NCBI GenBank assembly: GCA_035714085.1
Contig: DASTMP010000096.1
Span: 1-64,000 of the forward strand
Reading direction: 5' to 3'
Origin: JAJVID01 sp035714085
GTDB lineage: Bacteria > Acidobacteriota > Blastocatellia > RBC074
DNA: 64,000 bases
The position numbers and the translations under genes are program-made. Below the pieces are notes generated by a model, which saw only the letters and a list, made by a program, of their open reading frames with translations, was not told the DNA's origin and did no database searches. Below are positions 17,464-26,017 of the stretch, one piece after another; position 1 is the stretch's first letter; each line of letters starts with the position of its first letter.

Positions 17464-17492
17464 CTACTGGCGTTGTGAGGAAAAACATGTCG
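17464..17492 (-). promoter_or_regulatory. copy c of the CGACATG-N14-GCCAGTAG promoter motif
   Basis: The minus strand carries CGACATG, 14 bases, GCCAGTAG, 99 bases upstream of the deiminase start and 65 bases after the aminotransferase stop. It implies the deiminase-PRMT pair has its own promoter. Confidence 0.65.
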
Positions 17493-17556
17493 CAGTTATT
17501 TGGCGAGCGCGTCGTCACGTCGGGGGCGGTAGCGAACGGGTGGGATCGGTGAGGGC

Positions 17557-19008
17557 TCAGCTTTGAAACGCGCCGTTGGTGAGCGAAAAGTAGTCCGCAG
17601 CCGAGTCACGGTAGCCGATAGGCGCGTATTCTCCGCTCTCCGGGATTGGGTAATATTGACCCTGGTATTCTCTTCGCGTTATTCGGCGCAACATCTCGAC
17701 CAGCGCGTCAACGTCCTCGAAGTTGTTATAGACCCCGAAACTGACGCGAACCATTCCCGGTTTTCTGGATTTGTCTCCGGCGAGTAGTTCACAGCGCCAG
17801 GGCGCCTGCTCTGTTTCGGCGCCCCTTAGCAGTCGCGCGACATATGGTTGTGCGCAAAAACAACCGCTGCGAACCCCGATCCCTCCTTCATAGCCGAGGA
17901 CGGCCGTAACGAGCGCGTGATGCGCCGAGCCGAGGTTGAAGGAGATGACTCCGATTCTGTCATGAGTTAGCCGTGGATCTTTCTCGCCGTAGATAGTGAT
18001 TTCCGGCAGGGATCGCAGCCGATCGAGCGCATAAGCCGTAAGGGCGGCTTCGTATCTCTCCACATCCTCCATTCCGGCGTCTGTCAACGCCTGGGCGGCG
18101 ACGGCCATGGCGACAGCTCCCACAACATTTGGGCTGCCAGCCTCCTCGCGATCCGGTAGACCCGCCCAGCGCACGCCTTCGAGTGTCACAATCTCGACTG
18201 TTCCACCGCCCTGATACTCCGGGGCGCCCCGCAAGAAAATTTTTTTGGGGCCAATCAACGCCCCGGCGCCGAAAGGCGCATACATCTTATGGGCTGAGAG
18301 CGCCACGAAATCTATGTGTTCGGGATCATTGTCGGGCCCGATGTCAATTCGTCGGTGCGGCGCCAACTGCGCCGCATCTACAAGAATCCTGGCTCCGACG
18401 GCATGAGCCTTTCGCGCCAGGCGGTGAATAGGTTGGACGAAGCCTGTGACGTTTGACGCCCCGCTCACGGTGATAAGCGCGATGCGGTCTCCGTATTCTG
18501 CGAGCAGCCTATCCAGATCGTCCTCATCGAGTCGACCGTCGCTCGTGACCGTCGCTCGAAGCACCTGAGCGCGGCGCCACGGCAGATCATTCGAGTGATG
18601 CTCCATCATTGTCGAAAGAACCACGCTGTCCGGGCGCAGCGGGTAGCGGAACGCGAGCTTGTTTATAGCTTCGGTCGTGTTCTTACCGAAGATGACCGTG
18701 TTGGAGTCCATGTCGGCTCCGACGAAGCGGCCTATTATTTCGTGCGCCTCGTCATACGCGCCGGTGCTGATGCGCGACTTGATTCCCGCGCCCCGGTGCA
18801 CGCTCGAACAGTATGGCAGGAATCGCTCTATCGCTTCGAGCACGTCACGGAGCGGAGGCGTGCTAGCGGCGTTATCGAGGTTGATGTAGGGAACTAGCCG
18901 GCCATTCAACAGAGGCAACTTGTTGTCAAGCCCGACGATCCGCTCCCTCCAACCGTTCGAGCCGTTCAAACATGCAATGTCCATATCGTCATCTCCGTCA
19001 TATCTCAT
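17557..19008 (-). CDS. class V aminotransferase, cysteine desulfurase/selenocysteine lyase-like
   Basis: About 483 residues. PLP-enzyme signatures are clear: NLDNAASTPPL near the N terminus, MMEHHSNDLPW, SGASNVTGFVQPI, DAAQLAPHRRID, and ALSAHKMYAPFGAG with the PLP-binding lysine. GVRSGCFCAQPY supplies a cysteine in the position used by cysteine desulfurases. The start at 19008 has GAGG six bases upstream. An alternative ATG at 19029 overlaps the stop of the upstream gene. The enzyme probably mobilises sulfur or acts on a related amino acid; no isc/suf partner is adjacent. It lies between a secreted-protein gene and the deiminase operon on the same strand. Confidence 0.8.
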   Translation of the reverse strand: MRYDGDDDMDIACLNGSNGWRERIVGLDNKLPLLNGRLVPYINLDNAASTPPLRDVLEAIERFLPYCSSVHRGAGIKSRISTGAYDEAHEIIGRFVGADMDSNTVIFGKNTTEAINKLAFRYPLRPDSVVLSTMMEHHSNDLPWRRAQVLRATVTSDGRLDEDDLDRLLAEYGDRIALITVSGASNVTGFVQPIHRLARKAHAVGARILVDAAQLAPHRRIDIGPDNDPEHIDFVALSAHKMYAPFGAGALIGPKKIFLRGAPEYQGGGTVEIVTLEGVRWAGLPDREEAGSPNVVGAVAMAVAAQALTDAGMEDVERYEAALTAYALDRLRSLPEITIYGEKDPRLTHDRIGVISFNLGSAHHALVTAVLGYEGGIGVRSGCFCAQPYVARLLRGAETEQAPWRCELLAGDKSRKPGMVRVSFGVYNNFEDVDALVEMLRRITRREYQGQYYPIPESGEYAPIGYRDSAADYFSLTNGAFQS

Positions 19009-19025
19009 ATGCGCCCTCAAGTGAT

Positions 19026-20342
19026 TCATCGAGAGGAAGTGGATTTCAGTTGCAGACGCCGCCAGGGAGTCTCCAAGGTTTTCGCTCCGTTTTGATCGAG
19101 CGCCGAGGCGCGCCATTGGAAATCGGCGCCGGCGCCAATTTCCAGCAGCCAGGACGGCGCCCGGTAATTGAGCGTCAATGGTTGCAGCAAGGCCGACAGT
19201 ATTACTTTCCCCGATTGATCGGCGATCTCCAGTTGATAGAGCGCGGCGCCGGGCGCCTGCGTCCATTTGAAATCGATCGGTTGGTCTGCCGCCGCCACGG
19301 CGTTATCCGCGGGCGTGAGCTGGCGCAATGGAATGGGGACTCCTGCCTGTCCGCTACCGACGAAATAACGCAACACGGGGATCGGGAATCCGGCGACCGC
19401 GCCGCTGTGAACCACCCCCGCGCCGACGCCGAGCGATGAGAGGTCGGTGTCGGCCTCTTTGTCATCCGTCGCCTCGATGCGCAGCAGCACCAGATATGGG
19501 CCTTCGAGCGTGACCGGGAGCCGCGCAGCGTCCGGCCCCGCAAGCGTGTATTTTCCTGTAGGCGGAAGGAAGAGATTGAAGCGGCTGATTTGAGTATAGC
19601 GGCGCTGCTGTCCGCGCTGTTCAATTGGCAGCGTGGCTTCGGTCAACAGGTCGAAATCTTCCGGCGGTTGTTCTCCGGGCAGAACCACTTCCCATCGGCC
19701 GCGCAGCCTGCCAGTCCCGTTATATACGATCCGGGCCTTGATGGCTGGCGGCTTCTGGCCCTGCGCGACAAATACGATGGCGTTCTCGGCGGCCTCGGTA
19801 TCGAAGGAGACCTTTACGTCGGTCAGGGCGAATGGAGTTCGAGCGCCGCCGCCGGTCAGCCGGCAGGTGACGGGAACATACTCATCTGGGCCTACAGCCG
19901 AGATGGGGCCTCCCGGCGGCCGATCTGGGCCTCCCGGCCCTTGAATGGGGCCTCCCCCCAAATTGATGAAGTGGCGAACGTAGAAAAAGCTCGAAGCCGC
20001 TCCGGCCTGCGCAGCCTGATATGCGCGACGCGTGACCGAGGGCGGAATGGACATAATGTCGGTGAAGCCCAGATTGCCGCTCGATCTAGACCTGTCGAAG
20101 CGGCCCGGCAGCGAACCGAAGATCGTCGCCGGATCGCATTTGAAGCCGTTGTCAGGCGTCGCCGGAATCAATTCGCCGCAAAATGTCCCTTCCGCCACGC
20201 GGAAATTCCTGACCGGCCCGAAGGTCAGAAACACCGTCGTCGCGCCGCCGCTATTGACGTTGACGCCGGTCGGATTGACCTTGATCGTCTGCGCGACTGC
20301 GCCGGCCGCGAACAACGACAGAAGGACGCAATTCCATGTCAT
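19026..20342 (-). CDS. secreted protein of unknown function
   Basis: 438 residues from the ATG at 20342, which opens a clear signal peptide (MTWNCVLLSLFAAGAVAQ). The longer frame to 20807 only translates repeat DNA. After a beta-rich segment (VNPTGVNVNSGGATTVFLTF) there is a Gly/Pro-rich stretch near 135-160, and the C-terminal third looks like an Ig/fibronectin-type domain (PIDFKWTQAPGAALYQLEIA). It has four cysteines. No family was recognised. The gene lies downstream of a large outer-membrane barrel gene and directly upstream of the aminotransferase, so it may be a surface partner of the barrel. Confidence 0.65.
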   Translation of the reverse strand: MTWNCVLLSLFAAGAVAQTIKVNPTGVNVNSGGATTVFLTFGPVRNFRVAEGTFCGELIPATPDNGFKCDPATIFGSLPGRFDRSRSSGNLGFTDIMSIPPSVTRRAYQAAQAGAASSFFYVRHFINLGGGPIQGPGGPDRPPGGPISAVGPDEYVPVTCRLTGGGARTPFALTDVKVSFDTEAAENAIVFVAQGQKPPAIKARIVYNGTGRLRGRWEVVLPGEQPPEDFDLLTEATLPIEQRGQQRRYTQISRFNLFLPPTGKYTLAGPDAARLPVTLEGPYLVLLRIEATDDKEADTDLSSLGVGAGVVHSGAVAGFPIPVLRYFVGSGQAGVPIPLRQLTPADNAVAAADQPIDFKWTQAPGAALYQLEIADQSGKVILSALLQPLTLNYRAPSWLLEIGAGADFQWRASALDQNGAKTLETPWRRLQLKSTSSR

Positions 20343-20372
20343 GATGCGATATGTCAGGCGCCAGTATCGAGG

Positions 20373-20536
20373 CGCCGAAGAGGCGCGGAGAACGCGGAGA
20401 AAACGCGGAGAGAGGAAGAGCGTCCTCAACCTCTTCACCGCGGCCGCGCGGACGGCGCGGAGAAGGCGTGGGGAGAGGAACAGAATCTGCTTGCTCTTCT
20501 CTGCGAGTCCTCTGCGTTCTCCGCGCCTCTTCGGCG
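20373..20536. repeat. intergenic hairpin with GCGGAGAAC-unit arms
   Basis: CGCCGAAGAGGCGCGGAGAA at 20373-20392, continued by CGCGGAG, pairs with the right arm ending at 20536 at 26 of 27 positions. The left arm contains tandem ACGCGGAGAA units, and a smaller hairpin fills the centre. It lies 103 bases after the stop of the barrel gene. Translating through it produced the false N-terminal extension of the next gene. Confidence 0.8.
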
Positions 20537-20638
20537 ACAAGACGCTGTCATCTGTTTTTCGCTTCTTATGAAACATGCCGTTGTCGCTTCCTGTTTTTCT
20601 GGTCGACATTTTTCTGTCTCCCGCCCTGCTTATTCTTT

Positions 20639-22870
20639 TTAAAAGAAAACGAAATTGATCCCGCCGTTGAGCGTCTTCAAGCGGGTCAGGTTGTCGAGGC
20701 CGAACATCAAATCGAGCGTTCGGGCGTAGCGATCGGCGTATCGAATGAAAAATTGCCCTTTGACTTTTTGCCAGGACGTTTCGCCGTGGGTGAATTGATA
20801 GGACCATTGCGTGTCGAATTCCACGCTGCGGTTTCGGGTAATTCTCCCGGCCAGATCTCCCGCGAGAGTATTCGACGCGGTCACGTTGATCGTCATCCTC
20901 GGCGTCATTCGCCAGTTGGTGTTGAGTCCCGCGCGCAGCGTCCGGTCAATCCGCGCGGTCTCGAAATTCTTTGCGTCCTCGATATTCAGGTCGAAATTGA
21001 GGTCGAAGGCCGTGTGCGGACTGAGTCCGATGGCGACGCCGTGGATCTGATTGCGCAAATCGGAGAGGGCCCGCCCGACCTGGCGATTGTCCTGGAAGGA
21101 TTGATTGAAGTGATAGGCCAGGCGCCATTTGGTGAACTGCCATTCGGAGTTGAAGTCGTGATTTGTACTGATCTGATCGGGAACCTGGCTGGGATCGTTG
21201 AATCCGGCGTTGAGCGGAAACGCCCGGCCGAATTGGTGGATTCGATTCATGTTGTAGGCCAGCCGAGGCAGCCATATTGACCGGCTCGATTGATTCGCCC
21301 CGTCATTCCCATCCGCCCACAAGGACGCCAGCGGAACACTGACAGCCGCCGTATATTGCTGCGACAGTGTCTGGAGCAGCGAGGGGATATCGGCCAGGTT
21401 GTCGTGAAACCGCTGATACGAAGCCGTCGCCGTGATTTCACCGACGGCGCCGGTCAATTCAACCGCGTTCTGCAATCGATCGGCCTGTGTCGTGGCCGCC
21501 ACGCTCCGGAACAGCGGGTCTACTTGTTCGTGATGGACGTTGAGCGTCAGGTTGGCTTTCTTTTTTTCGCTCAGCTTCAGGTCTTTCAACAGGGCGACGC
21601 TCGCGTCCACGTAACGCGCGCTTCGCGTAGTCTCCTTCACGGGAACGACCGGCTGGTTCTGATTGAGCAGCGGATCGGTCGGGTTATTGAACAGGCTGCG
21701 GGTAAAACCGGCGTCCAGTTTAAAGCGCTGCGCTTTGTCCGAGGCGATCAGACGCAGACTCCCTCCCTTGCTCTGCTCGGCGTCGTTGATCACGCCCTGA
21801 TTGAATCCGGAGATGGGCTGTAGCGATCCGCTCAGCGCGCCGGCTTCCAATCGCAGCCCGCCTGGACGTTCGCCGATGAACTCGAATCCGAGCGTCGCGG
21901 AAAGAATCTGGTGTTTGCGGCGATCGAGGCCTAAAAAGTTATCCCATCCGACAACGCTGGTCCCATTCATCGCCGCCAATGAGAAGTCGGCGCGTTTGCC
22001 GAGCGGGATCGAGAGCGTGACGCCGCGGCTGCCGAAACTGTTGATCAATTGCCGATTGGTTCCGAATGTGACGCTGCCGACCTGCAATTTAGCCTTGCTC
22101 AATTGGAATTGCATCAGGTAACTCGAAAGGTCCACCTTCGGCGCGTTGTCGCCCAGGCTGGAGAACCGCAGAGCGTCTTTCTGGAAACTCGATCCGGCCA
22201 GGTCGAATTGCATTTGATTGCCGAACCATCCGTTTGTCATTTCCGATTTCAGGCTTGCCTGGAGCGTCATGTCGGCGAAAGTCGGCCTCGGAGGGCGATT
22301 GGATTCCGGAAAGTGGCTTTCGGTCATTTGCGATTTCATGCCCAGCGTAAGCGATGGCGCGAAGTTGTATTTTTTCGCGGACGCCGTTTTCGCGGCGCCG
22401 GCCTGACTTCCTGGTTGCTCCTGGGTCGCGCCGGCAGGCGACGGCGTCTTTACTCGAAGCGTCAACTGCGTAATCTCGCGCCATTCATCGGTCGGCGTAA
22501 CCAGAAAGACCTTGACCGGTGATTCGCCAGCTGGCAACGGAAGGATTCGGGGCAGATAGCTCAAGCTGTCGTTGTCGCTGGTCGGCGTAAGCAGGTTGCT
22601 GATGTCTGTCTGCCCGATCAAAACCGCCAATCGCCCTTCGGTCGCCGGCAACGGGCGATTCAAAGTAAAGGTCAGCTCGAAAGTCGGCTCGACCTCCTGA
22701 TCGGTCAGGTTGCTCGTCACGACGAGTTCCTGCGTACGCAATGCGCGCGATGGGCCGCTCAAGCTTCGCTCCGCCGCCGGCGCCGCGATCGCCAGCGACA
22801 TCATCACGAGAACGAACCCCAGGAAGTTGGCGCTTCTCTGTAGTGGGGATTTCAGGAATATGCTGTCCAT
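20639..22870 (-). CDS. outer-membrane beta-barrel protein
   Basis: About 743 residues from the ATG at 22870. A signal peptide (ANFLGFVLVMMSLAIAAPAAE) is followed by an Ig-like domain near 40-140, a low-complexity linker and then a long run of alternating beta strands typical of a large barrel. It ends LNGGINFVFF; a terminal phenylalanine is the usual signal for barrel insertion. No plug domain or TonB box was recognised. It heads a minus-strand run of five genes that includes a secreted protein and the deiminase. A transport or surface-anchoring role is inferred; the cargo is unknown. Confidence 0.75.
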   Translation of the reverse strand: MDSIFLKSPLQRSANFLGFVLVMMSLAIAAPAAERSLSGPSRALRTQELVVTSNLTDQEVEPTFELTFTLNRPLPATEGRLAVLIGQTDISNLLTPTSDNDSLSYLPRILPLPAGESPVKVFLVTPTDEWREITQLTLRVKTPSPAGATQEQPGSQAGAAKTASAKKYNFAPSLTLGMKSQMTESHFPESNRPPRPTFADMTLQASLKSEMTNGWFGNQMQFDLAGSSFQKDALRFSSLGDNAPKVDLSSYLMQFQLSKAKLQVGSVTFGTNRQLINSFGSRGVTLSIPLGKRADFSLAAMNGTSVVGWDNFLGLDRRKHQILSATLGFEFIGERPGGLRLEAGALSGSLQPISGFNQGVINDAEQSKGGSLRLIASDKAQRFKLDAGFTRSLFNNPTDPLLNQNQPVVPVKETTRSARYVDASVALLKDLKLSEKKKANLTLNVHHEQVDPLFRSVAATTQADRLQNAVELTGAVGEITATASYQRFHDNLADIPSLLQTLSQQYTAAVSVPLASLWADGNDGANQSSRSIWLPRLAYNMNRIHQFGRAFPLNAGFNDPSQVPDQISTNHDFNSEWQFTKWRLAYHFNQSFQDNRQVGRALSDLRNQIHGVAIGLSPHTAFDLNFDLNIEDAKNFETARIDRTLRAGLNTNWRMTPRMTINVTASNTLAGDLAGRITRNRSVEFDTQWSYQFTHGETSWQKVKGQFFIRYADRYARTLDLMFGLDNLTRLKTLNGGINFVFF

Positions 22871-23019
22871 AACTGTAGAAGATTCAAAGCGGCTGTTCGA
22901 TTGATTCGGCGCCGGTCGCATCCCGGCTCGGAGCATTGGGCGCCGGACATCTCAAACAGCCGCTTTGCGAGCATGTCGCCATCAAATGATATGATCAGGG
23001 AGCGTTACGAGTGTTACTG

Positions 23020-23514
23020 TTATTTAGTTACCGCCCAACTATCGCCACCGTAATTTTTGTTTGGTTGGCATTCTTGATAGCCAGACGCCTCGTTAAATGC
23101 AATCGAGGAAATGATCGTATCCGACCAATTTGCTCCGTTCTGGTCATTCCTCCATTGGTAGTGCAGTTTGAAAGTGTCCAGTCTCACACCCTTGGCATCC
23201 TTCAGACTGTCACCGGTAGTAGTGCATTTCCCTCCATTTTTGCATTCGCCATTTCCACCAAAAGAGATCAACTCTGTGCTCCAATTATTCTTGATAGCCC
23301 GGTGGTATTCGATTTTCACGACTTTGAGAATTTCGCGATCCGGTAGCTTGTTCACAAACGTGAACGTCACACCTCCGCAGTGGTCGGGGCCGATTTGAGG
23401 CGCCGCTGGATTGGCGACCGGCTTGGCCTGGACGGTGGATCTGAGTTTCGGTGGCGCGATTGTAAGCGCGCCCAGGATGAGCGTTGCCGCTATTGCGATC
23501 GTAATTCTTTTCAT
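23020..23514 (-). CDS. small secreted protein, paralogue 1
   Basis: 164 residues with a signal peptide (ITIAIAATLILGALTIAPP) and a mature domain with four to five cysteines (DHCGGVTF, NGECKNGGKC, GYQECQPN). AAGGAG sits eight bases before the ATG. It is clearly homologous to the 161-residue protein at 24132-24617: the signal peptides, the KIEY segment, the STELISFGGNGEC region and the GVRLD segment all align. Function is unknown; the disulphide pattern suggests an extracellular protein. The promoter motif and a 150-base leader are shared with its paralogue. Confidence 0.75.
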   Translation of the reverse strand: MKRITIAIAATLILGALTIAPPKLRSTVQAKPVANPAAPQIGPDHCGGVTFTFVNKLPDREILKVVKIEYHRAIKNNWSTELISFGGNGECKNGGKCTTTGDSLKDAKGVRLDTFKLHYQWRNDQNGANWSDTIISSIAFNEASGYQECQPNKNYGGDSWAVTK

Positions 23515-23664
23515 TGCTTTGCTCCTTGTTGAGAGCCTGAGCGCGGGTGCGATCGAAAGCCTGTTGTCTCAAAGGCCGAAGATTTCGCCGTCCTGCGCAT
23601 CCGGCTGTATCGAATTGTTGAATGTCATTGCCGAACGGGGGCGCTCGGCTCGCTTCTTCAACCT

Positions 23665-23693
23665 CTACTGGCGAGCGGCGCGAAAACATGTCG
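23665..23693 (-). promoter_or_regulatory. copy d of the CGACATG-N14-GCCAGTAG promoter motif
   Basis: The minus strand carries CGACATG, 14 bases, GCCAGTAG, 150 bases upstream of the start at 23514. The intervening leader is strongly similar to the leader of copy e and partly to that of copy a. Confidence 0.7.
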
Positions 23694-23839
23694 CGGGTAT
23701 TTTTCCATTCGCGGGTATTTCTCTATTTTCGGTGTGTAACAATTCAGGTAGGGAACAATTGATCAATTGTGACTGCTTAGGTCTTCCGGCCACGGTAGCG
23801 GCGCTTGAATTTAGCCGTAGGGTTATGGTCTTTTTTTGC

Positions 23840-24033
23840 CAGTCGCGGCAGCGACCATGTGAGCTTAGCCCGGCTTTTCAAAGCCGGGACCATCGCGCAT
23901 AGATATGTCAGTCGCGGCAGCGACGGTTGATTTTGCAGAGCGGCGTCAACCGTCGCTACCGCGACTAAAACAACTGTGTGACCAATCACCCGGCTTTGAA
24001 AAGCCAGGCTAGGATCAAACGTCGCTCCGCGAC
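23840..24033. repeat. nested palindromic element R1, copy 2
   Basis: The same nested palindrome as at 14105-14299, in the same orientation and almost base for base. It lies between the two secreted-protein paralogues, beside an orphan leader fragment, and may have entered a third copy of that gene unit. Confidence 0.85.
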
Positions 24034-24060
24034 GAAGATGTATGGATTGGAGGTTATTCT

Positions 24061-24131
24061 GATTCGAAAGCCTCTCGCTGCGAAGACAGAAGATTTCGCC
24101 GTCCCGCGCATTCGGCCGTATCGAGGTGTTG
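24061..24131 (-). pseudogene. orphan fragment of the secreted-protein leader
   Basis: About 70 bases match the leaders of paralogues d and e (shared blocks include GAAGATTTCG and GTCCCGCGCATTCGGCCG), but no gene follows. It abuts the stop codon of the 24132-24617 gene. This is what remains of a third tandem promoter-leader-gene unit, next to R1 copy 2. Confidence 0.65.
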
Positions 24132-24617
24132 TTATCTAACTACCCAATTCGGGCCCCCGTATATTTTGTAATCCATGCATTGTTGAGCGGCAGGGTCAGG
24201 TGGAGGGAGAAACATTATGGGGCCGATCATAGCCGACCAACCTGCGGTCCCCTTCGACGGCTTCGATTTGTAGTACAGGTTGAACTGGTCCAGTCTGACT
24301 CCGGTGGGAACATCCAGATTGTCACCAGCAGTGTTGCAGAGCGCCTGATAAGCGCATTCGCCATTGCCTGCAAAAGAGGTCAACTCAGTGCGCCATTTAC
24401 CTGTGCCAAACTGGCGATATTCGATCTTCTCGACTCTGATAGTTTCGTTAGGTCGCCCGTTCTTAAACGAGAACCTCACATTTTTGCAGCCGGTGATTTG
24501 AGGCGTCGCCGGGCTGGCGACCGGCATGGCCTGGACGTTGGATCTGAATTTCGGGAGCGCGATTGTAAGCGCGCCTAGGACGAGCGTCGCCGCTATTGCG
24601 ATCGTAAATTTTCTCAT
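24132..24617 (-). CDS. small secreted protein, paralogue 2
   Basis: 161 residues from the ATG at 24617 with AAGGAG eight bases upstream; the longer frame reads through the leader. A signal peptide (FTIAIAATLVLGALTIALP) leads to a mature domain with cysteines at CKNVRFSF, NGECAYQALC and QQCMDYK. It is homologous to the 164-residue neighbour and shares promoter and leader. Placement next to the sigma/anti-sigma pair and under the same motif as the anti-sigma-like gene suggests a secreted product of that stress response. Function is unknown. Confidence 0.75.
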   Translation of the reverse strand: MRKFTIAIAATLVLGALTIALPKFRSNVQAMPVASPATPQITGCKNVRFSFKNGRPNETIRVEKIEYRQFGTGKWRTELTSFAGNGECAYQALCNTAGDNLDVPTGVRLDQFNLYYKSKPSKGTAGWSAMIGPIMFLPPPDPAAQQCMDYKIYGGPNWVVR

Positions 24618-24767
24618 AGTCTTACTCCTTGTTGTGAGCCTGAGCGCGGGCGGGATCCAAAGCCTATCGCCGCAAGAGCTGAAGATTTCGGCGTCCCGCG
24701 CATTCGGCCGGATTGGGTTGTCAAACATTATTGCCGAACGGGGGCGCCCGGCTCGCATCTTCAACCT

Positions 24768-24796
24768 CCACTGGCGGGAATCGCTAAAACATGTCG
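24768..24796 (-). promoter_or_regulatory. copy e of the CGACATG-N14-GCCAGTAG promoter motif
   Basis: The minus strand carries CGACATG, 14 bases, GCCAGTGG (one change), 150 bases upstream of the start at 24617. In this copy an ATG within the motif is followed at once by a stop codon, so the conservation is not protein-coding. Confidence 0.65.
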
Positions 24797-24827
24797 CAGG
24801 TTTTTTTGTGAATTTGAGATGGGGAGT

Positions 24828-24892
24828 CAGTACCGCGAGCGGTAGCGAGCGGTCGTTGGTGAGAGCCTCGCCCGCTACCGCTCGCGGTACTG
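24828..24892. repeat. inverted-repeat element of the GTACCGC(A/G)GCGGTAGCGAGC family, copy 1
   Basis: CAGTACCGCGAGCGGTAGCG with its next four bases pairs with the right arm at 24869-24892 at 23 of 24 positions, around a 16-base loop. A longer relative is at 53805-53894. It looks like a REP- or MITE-type element. Confidence 0.75.
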
Positions 24893-24906
24893 ATTCGGTT
24901 TAGAGT

Positions 24907-24945
24907 TGTCATTGATCATTGCCGGCACTGCAATGATCAATGACA
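24907..24945. terminator. perfect 16-base inverted repeat
   Basis: TGTCATTGATCATTGC and its exact reverse complement flank a 7-base loop. It lies about 60 bases 3' of the anti-sigma-like gene. There is no T-run on the minus strand, so it may act as a Rho-assisted or processing hairpin rather than a classical terminator. Confidence 0.5.
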
Positions 24946-25005
24946 GATGTAATATGGAATATGGAAAATGAAAGACGATTACGCCTCGGAATTTATGCGG
25001 CGCGG

Positions 25006-25944
25006 TTATTTCCTGACTACTCTGAAGAAGTAGCGATAGATCTCTTCTGTTTCGCCCGTGGGAGTCGTGGCTGAGAGCGTCAGAAAGTAATCCTCTACGG
25101 GAAGTTTATCGGCGGGAACGGTGACTGTGATTGAGCCCGACCTCGGTTTGAGCGAACGCTGGTTCCAGAATTGCGGGCTTCCGACAATGCTAATTGCAGC
25201 CTGAAATCTACGCGAATCGCCCTTTTTGATCTTGATCCGAAATCTGACCAGATCGGTCCCGCGCGGAATTGTGATCTGTCGCAGAGTTTCGCCCTTGCCT
25301 CGCGGCGACAGCGTTCGCGCCAGCAGGAATGAAATGATAGATGGATGCGTCAGCGACGGCGGATGGGAAATTGTCTCACGCAAGCGATCGATCTCCGATT
25401 TCAACTTGCCGCTTTGCTCGCGCTCGGCTGCAAGTTGATCCGCGACCTCGCGCTCCTGCCGCCGTTGATCCGAGAGCAGGGCTCTGGTCTTTTCAAGCTC
25501 TCCATTCAGCCGCGACCTTTCAATCGCCAGCCACGAGAGGGCTGAGAACAACAGCAGGAAAGTCGCGGCCGGCGCGAGAAACCACGGCCTTCGCAGAACG
25601 TTCAGCGTCTCCATCAACCAGCTCGGCGCGGGGAGAATGGAGCGCGGCGCGACGCCGCCCTCCGCGACCTGGCTGTCAGCGGCTTCAAGCAGCTTTCTGG
25701 CTACATCGACGCGCCCACGGTGTTTCGGCGACTGCAGATAATTCCGCTCGAAAAGCTCCCGCTCGCCGCGCGACAATCGGCCCCGCGCGTAACTGTCGAC
25801 GAGGTCGTTTTCCGCCGCCCAGACCTCTTCAACTTTCTCCGGGTCGGCGAAGTATTCCTGTTCGACGGCTGCCTCTTCGCTTTCTGGCAGATCGCCGAGC
25901 AGATAGCGAGTCATTCGCTCATCCTGTTCGGTAGTTCGCTGCAT
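25006..25944 (-). CDS. membrane anti-sigma-like protein
   Basis: 312 residues. The N-terminal part (YLLGDLPESEEAAVEQEYF) resembles the helical anti-sigma domain of zf-HC2-type proteins but lacks the HxxxCxxC zinc ligands. One membrane helix lies near 118-140 (PWFLAPAATFLLLFSALSWL), followed by a coiled coil of about 50 residues (LEKTRALLSDQRRQEREVAD) and an extracytoplasmic beta-rich domain. It lies directly downstream of the sigma-factor gene on the same strand, with its own copy of the promoter motif 73 bases upstream. Membrane sequestration of that sigma factor is inferred from domain order and position. Confidence 0.7.
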   Translation of the reverse strand: MQRTTEQDERMTRYLLGDLPESEEAAVEQEYFADPEKVEEVWAAENDLVDSYARGRLSRGERELFERNYLQSPKHRGRVDVARKLLEAADSQVAEGGVAPRSILPAPSWLMETLNVLRRPWFLAPAATFLLLFSALSWLAIERSRLNGELEKTRALLSDQRRQEREVADQLAAEREQSGKLKSEIDRLRETISHPPSLTHPSIISFLLARTLSPRGKGETLRQITIPRGTDLVRFRIKIKKGDSRRFQAAISIVGSPQFWNQRSLKPRSGSITVTVPADKLPVEDYFLTLSATTPTGETEEIYRYFFRVVRK

Positions 25945-26017
25945 TTTGACGCTTGTCGGATCGAAACAGATTAGCGGACGGGATCGAAAGCCATGATCTA
26001 CTACTGGCTCTCATCTA

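Noticed and set aside
17557..19008. Naming the class V aminotransferase as the SufS/IscS of the cell
   Set aside because: No suf or isc genes are adjacent and it sits in an unrelated gene run; only family-level naming is justified.
20343..20807. N-terminal extension of the secreted protein frame upstream of 20342
   Set aside because: It translates the GCGGAGAAC hairpin and lacks a signal peptide at its own start; the ATG at 20342 opens a clean signal peptide.
23285..23689. Leader ORFs starting at the ATG inside the promoter motif (MFSRRSPVE and similar)
   Set aside because: Copies a and d can be read this way, but in copy e the ATG is followed by TTT-TAG, and no ribosome binding site precedes any copy. 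The conservation is at the DNA level.
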